Origin: Limosilactobacillus oris DSM 4864
GTDB lineage: Bacteria; Bacillota; Bacilli; Lactobacillales; Lactobacillaceae
DNA: 64,000 nucleotides
Direction of reading: 5' to 3'
Assembly: GCF_001434465.1 (NCBI RefSeq)
Contig: NZ_AZGE01000007.1
Location: 1-64,000 of the forward strand
In this document: piece by piece, positions 1 through 7,803 of the stretch
How the letters are laid out: every line of letters starts with the position of its first letter
Numbering within the stretch: the first letter of the stretch is position 1
The notes under the pieces: model-generated
Told to the model about the DNA's origin: nothing
Database searches by the model: none
Seen by the model: only the letters and a program-made list of their open reading frames with translations
Program-made: the position numbers and the translations under genes

Positions 1-163
1 TCATCAGTACTTCTTGACGAAGAGCCATTATTTCTCAGCCGCTTTTTGAATTAAAAAAAGTCACGTTTAATGCACCGTGCTGCCATTGAATGAAGCGTGG
101 ATTTAATCGATTGGGCTAGAATAGAAGGTGCTATTTTACTTCGGAGATTGGGAGATTTTTTTA

Positions 164-3100
164 ATGGCAAAAGAACATAAGAAACTATATAAAGCCGGTA
201 AGAACTGGCTGGTCGCAACTCTGTTTGCGGTCGCTGCCGGGACTGCCTTGGCAACGACTTCGGTTCATGCGGATACGACTGAGCAAGGCCAGCCTGTTGC
301 AACTGATACAGTGACTGGCCAATTGACAGCTAACAATTCTGTAACTGTACAGTCAGTGGCTACTAATAGCTCGGTCAATGGTAGTTATGATGGTTACCCA
401 ACTGTTAATGGTTCGGTTTCTGACTGGCTAGATACTCAGAACACGAATGCGTCGACTGCAGAAGAACAGCAAAAAGTGGTTGCTGCTCGGCAAGTAGCCA
501 TTAAACAAGACCAAGAGCAGGTTGGACAGCAGCAGGAAACATATGATAGTGCTAATAGAAATTATCAAAGTGCGCAAGCTTCTTATAACCATTCGCTAAA
601 GTTTGCTCGAGAAAATGAATACTCACTATACAAAAGCTCGTATGACGAAGCTAATCAGGAGTATCAGAAATTAAGCGCTGAAATACAACCCGCTAATAGA
701 AGTGCAAAAGAGGAACGTTTTAAGCAACTTACCCAGTTGCTAAATAATATTGATCCTAAATTGTTAGCAGATGATTATTTAACTCATTATCGGGCTGATC
801 TACAGTACTACCTAAAAGTTGCTGAAGAAGACCACCATGATATGACTAGGTATCACAAAACTGAAGATCAATACGATGAGTGGAAGAATCTAAAAGTAAA
901 TTTAGCTAATTTAGATAAAGATTATCAACAGGCAAAAACAAATTATGAATTTGCCAAGAAACAGTTGGATCAAGAAGTTGTATGGCTAAATAACGAAAAA
1001 GAATTTAACGATTACTTCACGTACACTAAAGATGGGAAAACACTTTGGAATTCACTAACAGAGGCTAAGAATGAGTTAGATTCGGCTCAGTTACTGTTAC
1101 AGCAGTACCAACAGCGATTAACGAATGATCAAGCTAAACTAAAAAAGGAACAAAATCACCTTAACCAGTTGATGAATTATCAACCAGTAAAACTGGTGGT
1201 TCAATACCTAAATCCTCAAGGCCAAGTCATCGCTACCCAGACTTTCACTGGGAAGTCTGGTGACCCGGTAGCACCGGGATTTGTCCACGCACCAGCTGGT
1301 TACCAATTTGACCCGAGCGATAACTCATGGAAGAGCTGGCGGTTTGGTGACGATGATGATACGATTCAGATTTACGTTACTCCAACGAGCAGCATTCCCG
1401 ACACACCAACTACTGATGACCAGCAGTACACGGTCAAAATCGACTTTATCAATATGCAAGAGGAAGTCATTGGTACGCAAACGGTTACTGGGAAGGCAGG
1501 GACACGCTTTAACCTGAACCCACCAGCCGGTTATATGTTCGATACCAGTGACGAATCAATGTATGATAACAAGATTCCTAATCAGGACTTCCATATGTCA
1601 ATCGTTGTTTACCCGGTCAATAACCACACCGTTGACCTCAGCCAAAACAATGGCTGGCTTGACAGTTACTCCGCGCAAAATGGCAAGCTCCATTTAGTAG
1701 GCTGGCACGTTTCTTCCGCTAGTGCCGACTACCAGTACCCGTACATCATCGTGCTGGACAATGGTCGGGAGGTTGGCCGGGCCCAAGCGCAGTTGGTTGA
1801 CCGTCCCGACGTTGACCGCCTCTATCCGAATACCAACGGACGTCAGGCGGCTGGCTTTATCGCTGACGTGGACATCCCAACCTACGCCTACGGGGACCGT
1901 CTGACTGTGATCGCCCGCTTTAGCAATGACCCGGCCGGTAATGGTCAGTACCAGGATTACTACTTCAACAACCTTAACCCGGTCACCGACCTGAATGCCA
2001 ATAAGGCCAGCCTGGATGGCTACCATTTGAGCACTAACTCACGGAATGGTAATATCCAGCTGAACGTTGTCGGCTGGCACGCCGCGGGCCGGAGTGTGAC
2101 CGAAGGCAGTCACTGGCTGATCCTCTTTGATAACACCACCAATTCCGAAATTCAGCGGGTCAAGCTCTCAAATGCTGATAATTACGTTGTCAGCCGTCCC
2201 GACGTTGCCCACGCCTTTCCGGGAATTGCCAACAGTGGTCAATCCGGCTTTGACGGCACTTTTACCCTGTCCCGTGCCGAATTGGGTCACAACCTTTCCG
2301 TGATTGCCCGCTACTCCGATGATGCCGTTAACGGGGAGGGCAACCGGACCGACTGCTGGCTGGCTGTTCCCCGCTTAGTCAACAGCCAGGTCAATGCCGG
2401 CTGGGTTGACAACTACCATGCGGAGCGCGGTACTAACGGGACCGGGATCGACCTCGTCGTTTCCGGCTGGCACGTTGCGGGGAATAGCCTTACCCAGCCT
2501 TACCACTGGGTCATTCTCTACGATAACGATACCCACCAGGAAGTTGTCCGGATGCCAATCAAGGGCCAGGCCAGTGACTTCTACGGGAACTCGCACTTTG
2601 CAACCCAACCGATCCTCCGGCCTGACGTTGCGCGTCAGTACCAAAATGTCCTCGATAGTAATCGGTCCGGTTTTGAGGCCCGGTTTGCCCTCCTTCAAAG
2701 CACGAGCCAGCATTCACTGAGCATTATCTCTCGTTACTCTGATGATGCTACTAACGGTGAAGGTAATCACACCGACTACTGGATGCCGGCAATGCGGCTC
2801 GACCAGGGAAATCACGCTAACTTAGATAATATTTCTCTTAGCGGCAACCAGCTTCATGTTAGCGGTTGGCACGCCACCAACCAGATGGGAACTGATGAGC
2901 ACGTGATCATCCTGTATGATGCCACCCAGCACCGGGAACTTGGTCGGCAAACTGTTGCCCGCCTGGCCCGTCCTGACGTTGCGAAGGCTTTCCCAACGAT
3001 TTATAACGCTGCCGATTCAGGCTTCAGTGCTGCTTTTGATTTTCAACCAGAAATGGCCCACGACCAGATTCAAATCATCAGCCGCTGGACTTCCGCTGGC

Positions 3101-3997
3101 AATGAGAACAGCGACTATGTCGACTACTGGTTCGCACCGCAACTGCTAGTTAGTGACCAGAGCAACCGGGCCAGCCTGGATGGCTTTAGTCTTAACGATG
3201 GTCAACTGACCGCGACCGGCTGGCACGCTTCTAACCAGGCCCTTGGCAAGCAATACCACTACGTCATCCTCTTCGACCAAACAGCGGGTCACGAGGTTAG
3301 CCGGGTGGAAACGCCGCTGGTACAACGTCCTGACGTCGCCCGGGCCTTCCCGACAATCCTGAATGCTGGGGAGTCCGGCTTCAACGTCAACTTTGCCTTT
3401 GATCCGGCCCAGCTTGATGGACACCGGCTCGCAATTGTTAGTCGCTGGACTACTGACCCGGCCGGTAACGGCAATGCGACGGACTACTGGTTTGCCCCGC
3501 AGACGTTCACGGTGGCCCAACCAACTTCCCGGGCTGTCCGGGGGACCGGTGATGGGGTCGGTGCGCTCGACAAGTGGGCGGTCTTCGTCAACCCGGCCCT
3601 GGGCTACGATAATCCGAACCGGATTTGCTTCTTTGCTAGTGGCTGGCACGCCAGCAATGCCGCGACTGGCCGCCCGTACCACGACATCATGCTAATTGAC
3701 AATACGACCGGTCAGCAGGTTGGCGGTGCGGCCTACGGAAATCCAATGTTGCCTGCCCGGGACACGAGTCGCCCTGATATTGACCACCTGTATGGCAGCC
3801 AGTACCAGAATGCTGGCGAGTCGGGCTTTAAGATTAGCCTGCAGACGCCGCAGTTCACCTTTGGTCACCGTTACACCTTGATTAGCCGTTATGCTGCTAA
3901 TGAGGATGGCAATGATGCCGTTCAGCAGTCCTACTACCTGGGCCAAATCAACCAGGACATGGTTAACTACGGCGATGGCAGCGACTTCTTTAATTAA
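164..3997 (+). CDS. Secreted RDV-repeat adhesin-like protein with KxYKxGKxW signal peptide
   Basis: A 1277-residue exported protein of unknown function. The ATG at 164 is chosen because GGGAG lies 9 bases upstream and the KxYKxGKxW motif (K7 to W15) follows directly; a GTG 36 bases earlier has no such support. The hydrophobic segment is about 16-33, with likely cleavage after VHA (residue 36). Residues about 97-338 are rich in Q, K, E and Y and look coiled-coil. Two MucBP-like modules follow (about 342-405 and 423-484). From residue 495 to the end there are six copies of a 118-146 residue unit, each with a GWHA/V core and RPDV-x12-SGF-x(19-22)-R(Y/F/W) motif. This matches the RDV repeat described in the variable N-terminus of L. 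reuteri glucansucrase, but no GH70 domain is present. No LPXTG anchor, LysM or other wall-binding domain is seen. The N-terminal third is more AT-rich than the repeats, suggesting a mosaic origin. Adhesion or glycan binding is inference. Confidence 0.85.
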   Translation: MAKEHKKLYKAGKNWLVATLFAVAAGTALATTSVHADTTEQGQPVATDTVTGQLTANNSVTVQSVATNSSVNGSYDGYPTVNGSVSDWLDTQNTNASTAEEQQKVVAARQVAIKQDQEQVGQQQETYDSANRNYQSAQASYNHSLKFARENEYSLYKSSYDEANQEYQKLSAEIQPANRSAKEERFKQLTQLLNNIDPKLLADDYLTHYRADLQYYLKVAEEDHHDMTRYHKTEDQYDEWKNLKVNLANLDKDYQQAKTNYEFAKKQLDQEVVWLNNEKEFNDYFTYTKDGKTLWNSLTEAKNELDSAQLLLQQYQQRLTNDQAKLKKEQNHLNQLMNYQPVKLVVQYLNPQGQVIATQTFTGKSGDPVAPGFVHAPAGYQFDPSDNSWKSWRFGDDDDTIQIYVTPTSSIPDTPTTDDQQYTVKIDFINMQEEVIGTQTVTGKAGTRFNLNPPAGYMFDTSDESMYDNKIPNQDFHMSIVVYPVNNHTVDLSQNNGWLDSYSAQNGKLHLVGWHVSSASADYQYPYIIVLDNGREVGRAQAQLVDRPDVDRLYPNTNGRQAAGFIADVDIPTYAYGDRLTVIARFSNDPAGNGQYQDYYFNNLNPVTDLNANKASLDGYHLSTNSRNGNIQLNVVGWHAAGRSVTEGSHWLILFDNTTNSEIQRVKLSNADNYVVSRPDVAHAFPGIANSGQSGFDGTFTLSRAELGHNLSVIARYSDDAVNGEGNRTDCWLAVPRLVNSQVNAGWVDNYHAERGTNGTGIDLVVSGWHVAGNSLTQPYHWVILYDNDTHQEVVRMPIKGQASDFYGNSHFATQPILRPDVARQYQNVLDSNRSGFEARFALLQSTSQHSLSIISRYSDDATNGEGNHTDYWMPAMRLDQGNHANLDNISLSGNQLHVSGWHATNQMGTDEHVIILYDATQHRELGRQTVARLARPDVAKAFPTIYNAADSGFSAAFDFQPEMAHDQIQIISRWTSAGNENSDYVDYWFAPQLLVSDQSNRASLDGFSLNDGQLTATGWHASNQALGKQYHYVILFDQTAGHEVSRVETPLVQRPDVARAFPTILNAGESGFNVNFAFDPAQLDGHRLAIVSRWTTDPAGNGNATDYWFAPQTFTVAQPTSRAVRGTGDGVGALDKWAVFVNPALGYDNPNRICFFASGWHASNAATGRPYHDIMLIDNTTGQQVGGAAYGNPMLPARDTSRPDIDHLYGSQYQNAGESGFKISLQTPQFTFGHRYTLISRYAANEDGNDAVQQSYYLGQINQDMVNYGDGSDFFN
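1646..3997 (+). repeat. Six tandem RDV-type protein repeats
   Basis: Diverged in-frame repeats start near 1646, 2000, 2395, 2813, 3169 and 3559, so the units are about 354-438 bp long. Each encodes LD(G/N), then GWHA or GWHV, a (V/I)ILxD strand, RPDV, SGF and an R(Y/F/W)(S/T) ending. The last copy is the most diverged (RPDI with 13 rather than 12 residues before SGF). DNA identity between copies is partial, so expansion is old. Confidence 0.85.
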
Positions 3998-4025
3998 AAA
4001 TTAGAATGTAAGAGGGAACCTAAAG

Positions 4026-4068
4026 GGGCTTCCAAAGCACGGTATAGCCGGCTTTGGAAGCCCTTTGG
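4026..4068 (+). terminator. Rho-independent terminator of the surface protein gene
   Basis: A perfect 13-bp stem (4026-4038 with 4051-4063) has a 12-base loop containing a smaller CGG/CCG pair and is followed by TTTGGTGTTGTT. The stem starts GGGCTTCC, similar to the terminator at 5121. Confidence 0.8.
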
Positions 4069-4110
4069 TGTTGTTAAATAACATTTTTAGCAGCCTGTAA
4101 TCGAAATTGT

Positions 4111-4124
4111 GGGAAACGCTTTCA
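4111..4124 (+). promoter_or_regulatory. Candidate cre (CcpA) site
   Basis: GGGAAACGCTTTCA matches 12 of 14 positions of the catabolite responsive element consensus WGWAARCGYTWWCW. It lies 44 bases before the dehydrogenase start at 4168, consistent with catabolite repression of that gene. Confidence 0.5.
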
Positions 4125-4167
4125 AAGAATGCTAAACTAGGGATAGAGAAACTAAGGAGGCGTTGTT

Positions 4168-5055
4168 ATGGAAATCAAGAATGTAGTAATTGCTGGCGCG
4201 GGGGTCTTAGGGAGCCAGATTGCCTTTCAAGCGGCCCGCTTTGGCTACCAGGTTAAGATTTGGAACCGGCACACCGACCGTGCTGAGCGGCGACTGGCAG
4301 CGATCAAGGAGCCCTTTATAAAGGAAACCGGCTCAACGGCGGCCGACTACCAAGCGGCGATGGACAACATCGTCAGTATTAGCAACGATTTGAAAGCAAC
4401 CGTGGCGGATGCCGACCTGGTGATTGAATCCGTTTCTGAGTCAGTAGAAATCAAGAAGGCTTTCTATGAAGAACTATGCCCACTGTTGCCGGAAAAGACG
4501 ATTTTGACCAGTAATTCCTCGACCTTTATCCCGAGTGAGCTGGTCGGCTTTACTGACCGGCCCGACCGTTTTGCCCACTTGCACTTTGCTAACCATATCT
4601 GGAAGCACAATGTGGCCGAAATCGTTGGCAACCCGCAAACGAAGCCGGAAGTGATTGATGACCTGGTAGCCTTTGCCCGGTCAATCAAGATGGTACCGGT
4701 AGTGCTGAAGAAGGAGCAGCACGGCTATATCATGAATGCGCTCCTGGTTCCACTCCTGAATGCCGCCATGGCACTGTGGGCAAACGGGGTTGCTGACCCG
4801 CACACGATTGATAAGGACTGGATGATTTCTAACGGTTCACCGCTGGGACCGTTTATGATCCAGGACATCGTGGGCTTGCGGACAACCTACGCGGTGGTGC
4901 TGAACCAGTATGAGCAGACCCATAATGAGCTCTTTAAGAAGATTGCTGACAAGCTAAAGCCGATGATTGACGCTGGTCACACCGGGGTTGAGGCCGGCCA
5001 GGGCTTCTATCACTACCCTAACCCTGAATACCAGGATCCAGATTTCTTTAAGTAA
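4168..5055 (+). CDS. 3-hydroxyacyl-CoA dehydrogenase family protein
   Basis: A 295-residue cytoplasmic NAD-dependent dehydrogenase of the 3-hydroxybutyryl-CoA dehydrogenase fold, about the usual single-domain length. The Rossmann motif GAGVLG is at residues 10-15. Downstream the SNSS segment and the HLHFAN...NVAEIV segment sit where the family has its catalytic Ser, His and Glu. A strong AAGGAGG precedes the ATG. It is monocistronic between two terminators. No thiolase, enoyl-CoA hydratase or acyl-CoA genes lie nearby, so the true substrate may be another 3-hydroxy acid rather than a fatty acid intermediate; that is inference. Confidence 0.8.
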   Translation: MEIKNVVIAGAGVLGSQIAFQAARFGYQVKIWNRHTDRAERRLAAIKEPFIKETGSTAADYQAAMDNIVSISNDLKATVADADLVIESVSESVEIKKAFYEELCPLLPEKTILTSNSSTFIPSELVGFTDRPDRFAHLHFANHIWKHNVAEIVGNPQTKPEVIDDLVAFARSIKMVPVVLKKEQHGYIMNALLVPLLNAAMALWANGVADPHTIDKDWMISNGSPLGPFMIQDIVGLRTTYAVVLNQYEQTHNELFKKIADKLKPMIDAGHTGVEAGQGFYHYPNPEYQDPDFFK

Positions 5056-5120
5056 ACTAAATTACGCCAAACAGGTAAAGAGGCTACTATTACTTTAACA
5101 AAAAAGCGCAGTACACAAAG

Positions 5121-5162
5121 GGGCTTCAGTGCTCGGCAAAGCCGAACTCTGAAGCCCTTTTT
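5121..5162 (+). terminator. Terminator, probably bidirectional
   Basis: The stem GGGCTTCAG (5121-5129) pairs with CTGAAGCCC (5149-5157), with an inner CGGC/GCCG pair, and is followed by TTTTTGAGG. An A-rich 5' flank would also let it serve the convergent permease gene. Confidence 0.75.
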
Positions 5163-5194
5163 GAGGTGTATTTGGGGTGTAGGTGTAAAGTGGT

Positions 5195-6463
5195 TTAGTT
5201 CTTGGCTTCCTTAACTTCGCCGGCCTGAACAGGGTCTTCCTTAGTCAGGGTAAAGGCACAGATCAGGGTAACGACACCAACGATAATCCCTAAGATCAGG
5301 TAAGTGTGTTGGAAACCAATTTGGTCGTAGAGCTTCCCAGCAAAGGATGAGAAGAAGAAGACCGAAATTTGTTTAGCAAAGTTGGACGACAGGGCGTAAA
5401 CAGTAGCGTAGAGACGGAGGTCAAAGGCTCCGGCAATGTACTTCATGATGGAAACAAGTAACAGTGGCATTTCCAGGCCGGCCAACAACCGTAAGATGAT
5501 GATGAATGGCAGACTTGGGACCAGGGCAGAACCGATAATCCGGATCGTCAGGATGACCCCGTAGCAGATCAACCCGTTCCGTGAACCAATCTTGTTGATA
5601 ATCCATGGCATTGGAATCATCAGCAGGAATTCCAGCGCAGTCTGGGCACTGGTCATGTAAGAGTAAGCCAGGGTTCCTTGAGCAGCGGCGTGGAAGAATG
5701 ACTTGAAGAAAATAATGAATTGCTGGTCAAACACGTCGTAAATCGCGGAAGTTCCCATGTAGAACAGGGACAGAATCCAGAAGTTCCGCAGCTTAAAGAT
5801 GGAACCGATTTGCTTAACGTCGAGCTTGTTGGAAGTATCTTCACCGGCAGCGGCAACGTTGTCCCAGTGAATCTTATCACTGAATACGAAGCAGCAAGTC
5901 AGAATAATAGCGGCAACGGTACATGCCCAGAAAATGGAGTTCGGGCTCCAGAGGAAGAGCCGACCGCCGACCAGGGCAGCAACGGCACCGGCCAGGGAAC
6001 CACCCATCCGGGAGTGACCATATTCAAAACCGTTGGTCAAGCTGGCCCGTTGGACGTATTGTTCGATGACGGAAACCCCACCGTTCAGTACGAAGGAGAG
6101 GTAAATCCCGGTGATGATGGCCGCAAACATGCTGTTGACACCCAGCAGGGGCTTAAAGAGCCATTGGAAGTAAGGGCCGATTAAAATCATGGCCGCGGCA
6201 ATCGTGATTACCAGGTTCTTCTTCATTACCAAGCGGTCGGAAATAATCCCGAAGATTGGTTGGAAAATCAGGGAGATCCCGGACATCATGGAGAAGACCA
6301 TCCCGGCCTCGACCCCGTTGAAGTGCGCTTGTTGCTCTAACCAGAGGGTCAGGTAGCCGAAGACGATTGCCCAGGTAAAGAAGTAGCTAAAGTGGGTGAC
6401 TGGGAAGCCCCAGAAATCCTTGCTCCGGTGCTTTTGTGGAGCGTTATTTTGTGCGTTATCCAA
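5195..6463 (-). CDS. MFS oligosaccharide:H+ symporter
   Basis: About 422 residues with 12 predicted membrane segments. The N-terminus (FWGFPVTHFSYFFTWAIVFGYL) and overall pattern resemble the LacY/RafB-type oligosaccharide:H+ symporters of the major facilitator superfamily. The start is best read as the TTG at 6463, placed 9 bases after AAAGGA; another in-frame TTG lies two codons upstream at 6469 but is only 3 bases from that site. It follows the GH43 gene by a short gap on the same strand, so the two form one operon. Import of arabinosides or other short pentose oligosaccharides is inferred from that pairing. Confidence 0.82.
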   Translation of the reverse strand: MDNAQNNAPQKHRSKDFWGFPVTHFSYFFTWAIVFGYLTLWLEQQAHFNGVEAGMVFSMMSGISLIFQPIFGIISDRLVMKKNLVITIAAAMILIGPYFQWLFKPLLGVNSMFAAIITGIYLSFVLNGGVSVIEQYVQRASLTNGFEYGHSRMGGSLAGAVAALVGGRLFLWSPNSIFWACTVAAIILTCCFVFSDKIHWDNVAAAGEDTSNKLDVKQIGSIFKLRNFWILSLFYMGTSAIYDVFDQQFIIFFKSFFHAAAQGTLAYSYMTSAQTALEFLLMIPMPWIINKIGSRNGLICYGVILTIRIIGSALVPSLPFIIILRLLAGLEMPLLLVSIMKYIAGAFDLRLYATVYALSSNFAKQISVFFFSSFAGKLYDQIGFQHTYLILGIIVGVVTLICAFTLTKEDPVQAGEVKEAKN

Positions 6464-6481
6464 AATCAACAGTCCTTTCTA

Positions 6482-7453
6482 TTATTTGTAGTTGTATGGA
6501 ACCGGCTTGCCAAATTCAGGAACCCCGTTTTCGTCGTAAGTGAAAGGCTTGACGATGGTGTGGCGGTTCGGGTCGTACAGGGGATCACCCTTAATATCGG
6601 TGTAGTTCCGGCAGTGGTAAACCATCAGGTCGGTCTTGCCATCTTCAGCAACCGTGAATGAGTTGTGGCCGGGACCAAATTGGTCGTGGTCAATGTCACT
6701 TTGGAAAACCGGCGTCTTTGACTTGGACCAGTTGGCGGCGTCTAAGACATCGGCGTCATCGTCACAAGTCAGCATTCCCATCGCGTAGTTTTCGTCGGTG
6801 GCACTGGCGGAGTAGGTCAGGAAGAGGCGACCATTGCGATGGAGTACTGCAGGACCTTCGTTAACCCAGAAGACTTTGGTTTCCCAGTCGTATTCCGGCT
6901 TACTCAGCATGGCCGGCTTAGTCTTGAGCGTCCATGGGTTTTCCATTTCCGCAATGTAGAGGTTGGAGTTCCCTTTAATGTCAGGATCTTTTTGAGCCCA
7001 AACGTAGTAGAGCTTGCCGTTCAGCTCGAAGGTCGTGGCGTCCAGGGAGAACGAATCCATCGGCGTCTTGACTTGGCCGCGTTCGATCCAGTCCTCTTCT
7101 TTCCCCATTGGGTTGTCCTGGTCACATTCAATGCAGAACATCCGGTGCTGGAACATCCCGTTTTCGTCGAAGGCCGTCGTTTCAGCAGCAGCAAAGTAGA
7201 CGAACCACTTGCCATCGATATAGTGAAGTTCTGGTGCCCAGATGAGTTGGCTCATTGGTCCCTCGTCATGCTTGCGCCAAATCGTCCGTGGGGCGGCATG
7301 GGCTAGGCCCTCGATTGTCCGTGCCCGCCGAATTTCAATCCGGTTGTAGGCTGGCACCGAAGCGGTAAAGTAGTAGTAGCCATCGGTGTGCCGATAGATG
7401 TATGGATCCGCCCGCTGGATGATCAGCGGGGCGGTGTAGTTGATTTCTGCCAT
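6482..7453 (-). CDS. Intracellular glycoside hydrolase family 43 (arabinofuranosidase/xylosidase-type)
   Basis: A 323-residue five-bladed beta-propeller glycosidase. The GH43 inverting triad is visible: general base D16 (RADPYIY), pKa modulator D138 (SFSLDATTFE) and general acid E199 (NEGPAVLHR). There is no signal peptide, so it should act on imported oligosaccharides in the cytoplasm. AGGAGG precedes the ATG. It is the first gene of the operon with the MFS permease and is divergent from the ArsR-type regulator. Next to the ara genes, release of L-arabinose from arabino-oligosaccharides is the most likely role, though GH43 also contains xylosidases. Confidence 0.85.
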   Translation of the reverse strand: MAEINYTAPLIIQRADPYIYRHTDGYYYFTASVPAYNRIEIRRARTIEGLAHAAPRTIWRKHDEGPMSQLIWAPELHYIDGKWFVYFAAAETTAFDENGMFQHRMFCIECDQDNPMGKEEDWIERGQVKTPMDSFSLDATTFELNGKLYYVWAQKDPDIKGNSNLYIAEMENPWTLKTKPAMLSKPEYDWETKVFWVNEGPAVLHRNGRLFLTYSASATDENYAMGMLTCDDDADVLDAANWSKSKTPVFQSDIDHDQFGPGHNSFTVAEDGKTDLMVYHCRNYTDIKGDPLYDPNRHTIVKPFTYDENGVPEFGKPVPYNYK

Positions 7454-7573
7454 TAGAAATCCTCCTCAAAACAGATAATTGATTTTACAAGCATAAGATA
7501 CCGTCAGAAGAAAGGGGTTTCAAGACGTTGCCGATAATTTATTGAACAAATTTTGCTAAACTCAACAATTTGA

Positions 7574-7603
7574 TTGACAGTTTCTTGTAACCGGTGTCAT
7601 AAT
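7574..7603 (+). promoter_or_regulatory. Promoter of the ArsR-type regulator gene
   Basis: TTGACA (7574-7579), 18-bp spacer, CATAAT (7598-7603). It predicts an unusually long leader of almost 200 bases before the regulator start at 7804. Confidence 0.6.
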
Positions 7604-7616
7604 TAGTGAAAAAGAT

Positions 7617-7783
7617 AACTAAAAAGTTGGCTAAAAAAGCAAAAATGGGTCAAACTAAGCAAGTTAGCCTAGTTTGTGGGAAACTGGACTGCTTCTTAAC
7701 GGCGGTATTAAAGAATTTATTATTGAAAATGCTTAGTTATCAGCATTTTGTAGCTTCGTTACGTTAATATTAACTTTTTAGTT
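7617..7783. promoter_or_regulatory. Dyad-rich leader: candidate operators of the ArsR-type regulator
   Basis: This part of the 350-base divergent intergenic region holds AACTAAAAAGTT (7617-7628) and its exact reverse complement AACTTTTTAGTT (7772-7783). Each is itself a dyad AACT-N4-AGTT. A third, AACT-N5-AGTT at 7653-7665, sits inside a CAAACTA/TAGTTTG inverted repeat (7651-7676). An AAAATGC/GCATTTT hairpin follows at about 7726-7749. The spacing around the promoter and the regulator ribosome binding site suggests autoregulation; binding by the regulator is inference. Confidence 0.5.
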
Positions 7784-7803
7784 TGGATAAGGAGGAGAAA
7801 AGG

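Noticed and set aside
1-163. Possible end of an upstream gene at the window edge
   Set aside because: No frame with conserved protein features is visible in the first 163 bases.
3146-3682. 178-codon open frame antisense to the RDV repeats (and similar ones at 1694-2026 and 2375-2713)
   Set aside because: They recur in register with the GC-rich repeats and are a by-product of third-position bias.
1646-3997. Repetitive region considered as a CRISPR or satellite array
   Set aside because: The units are in-frame, diverged protein repeats of 350-440 bp without identical short repeats and unique spacers.
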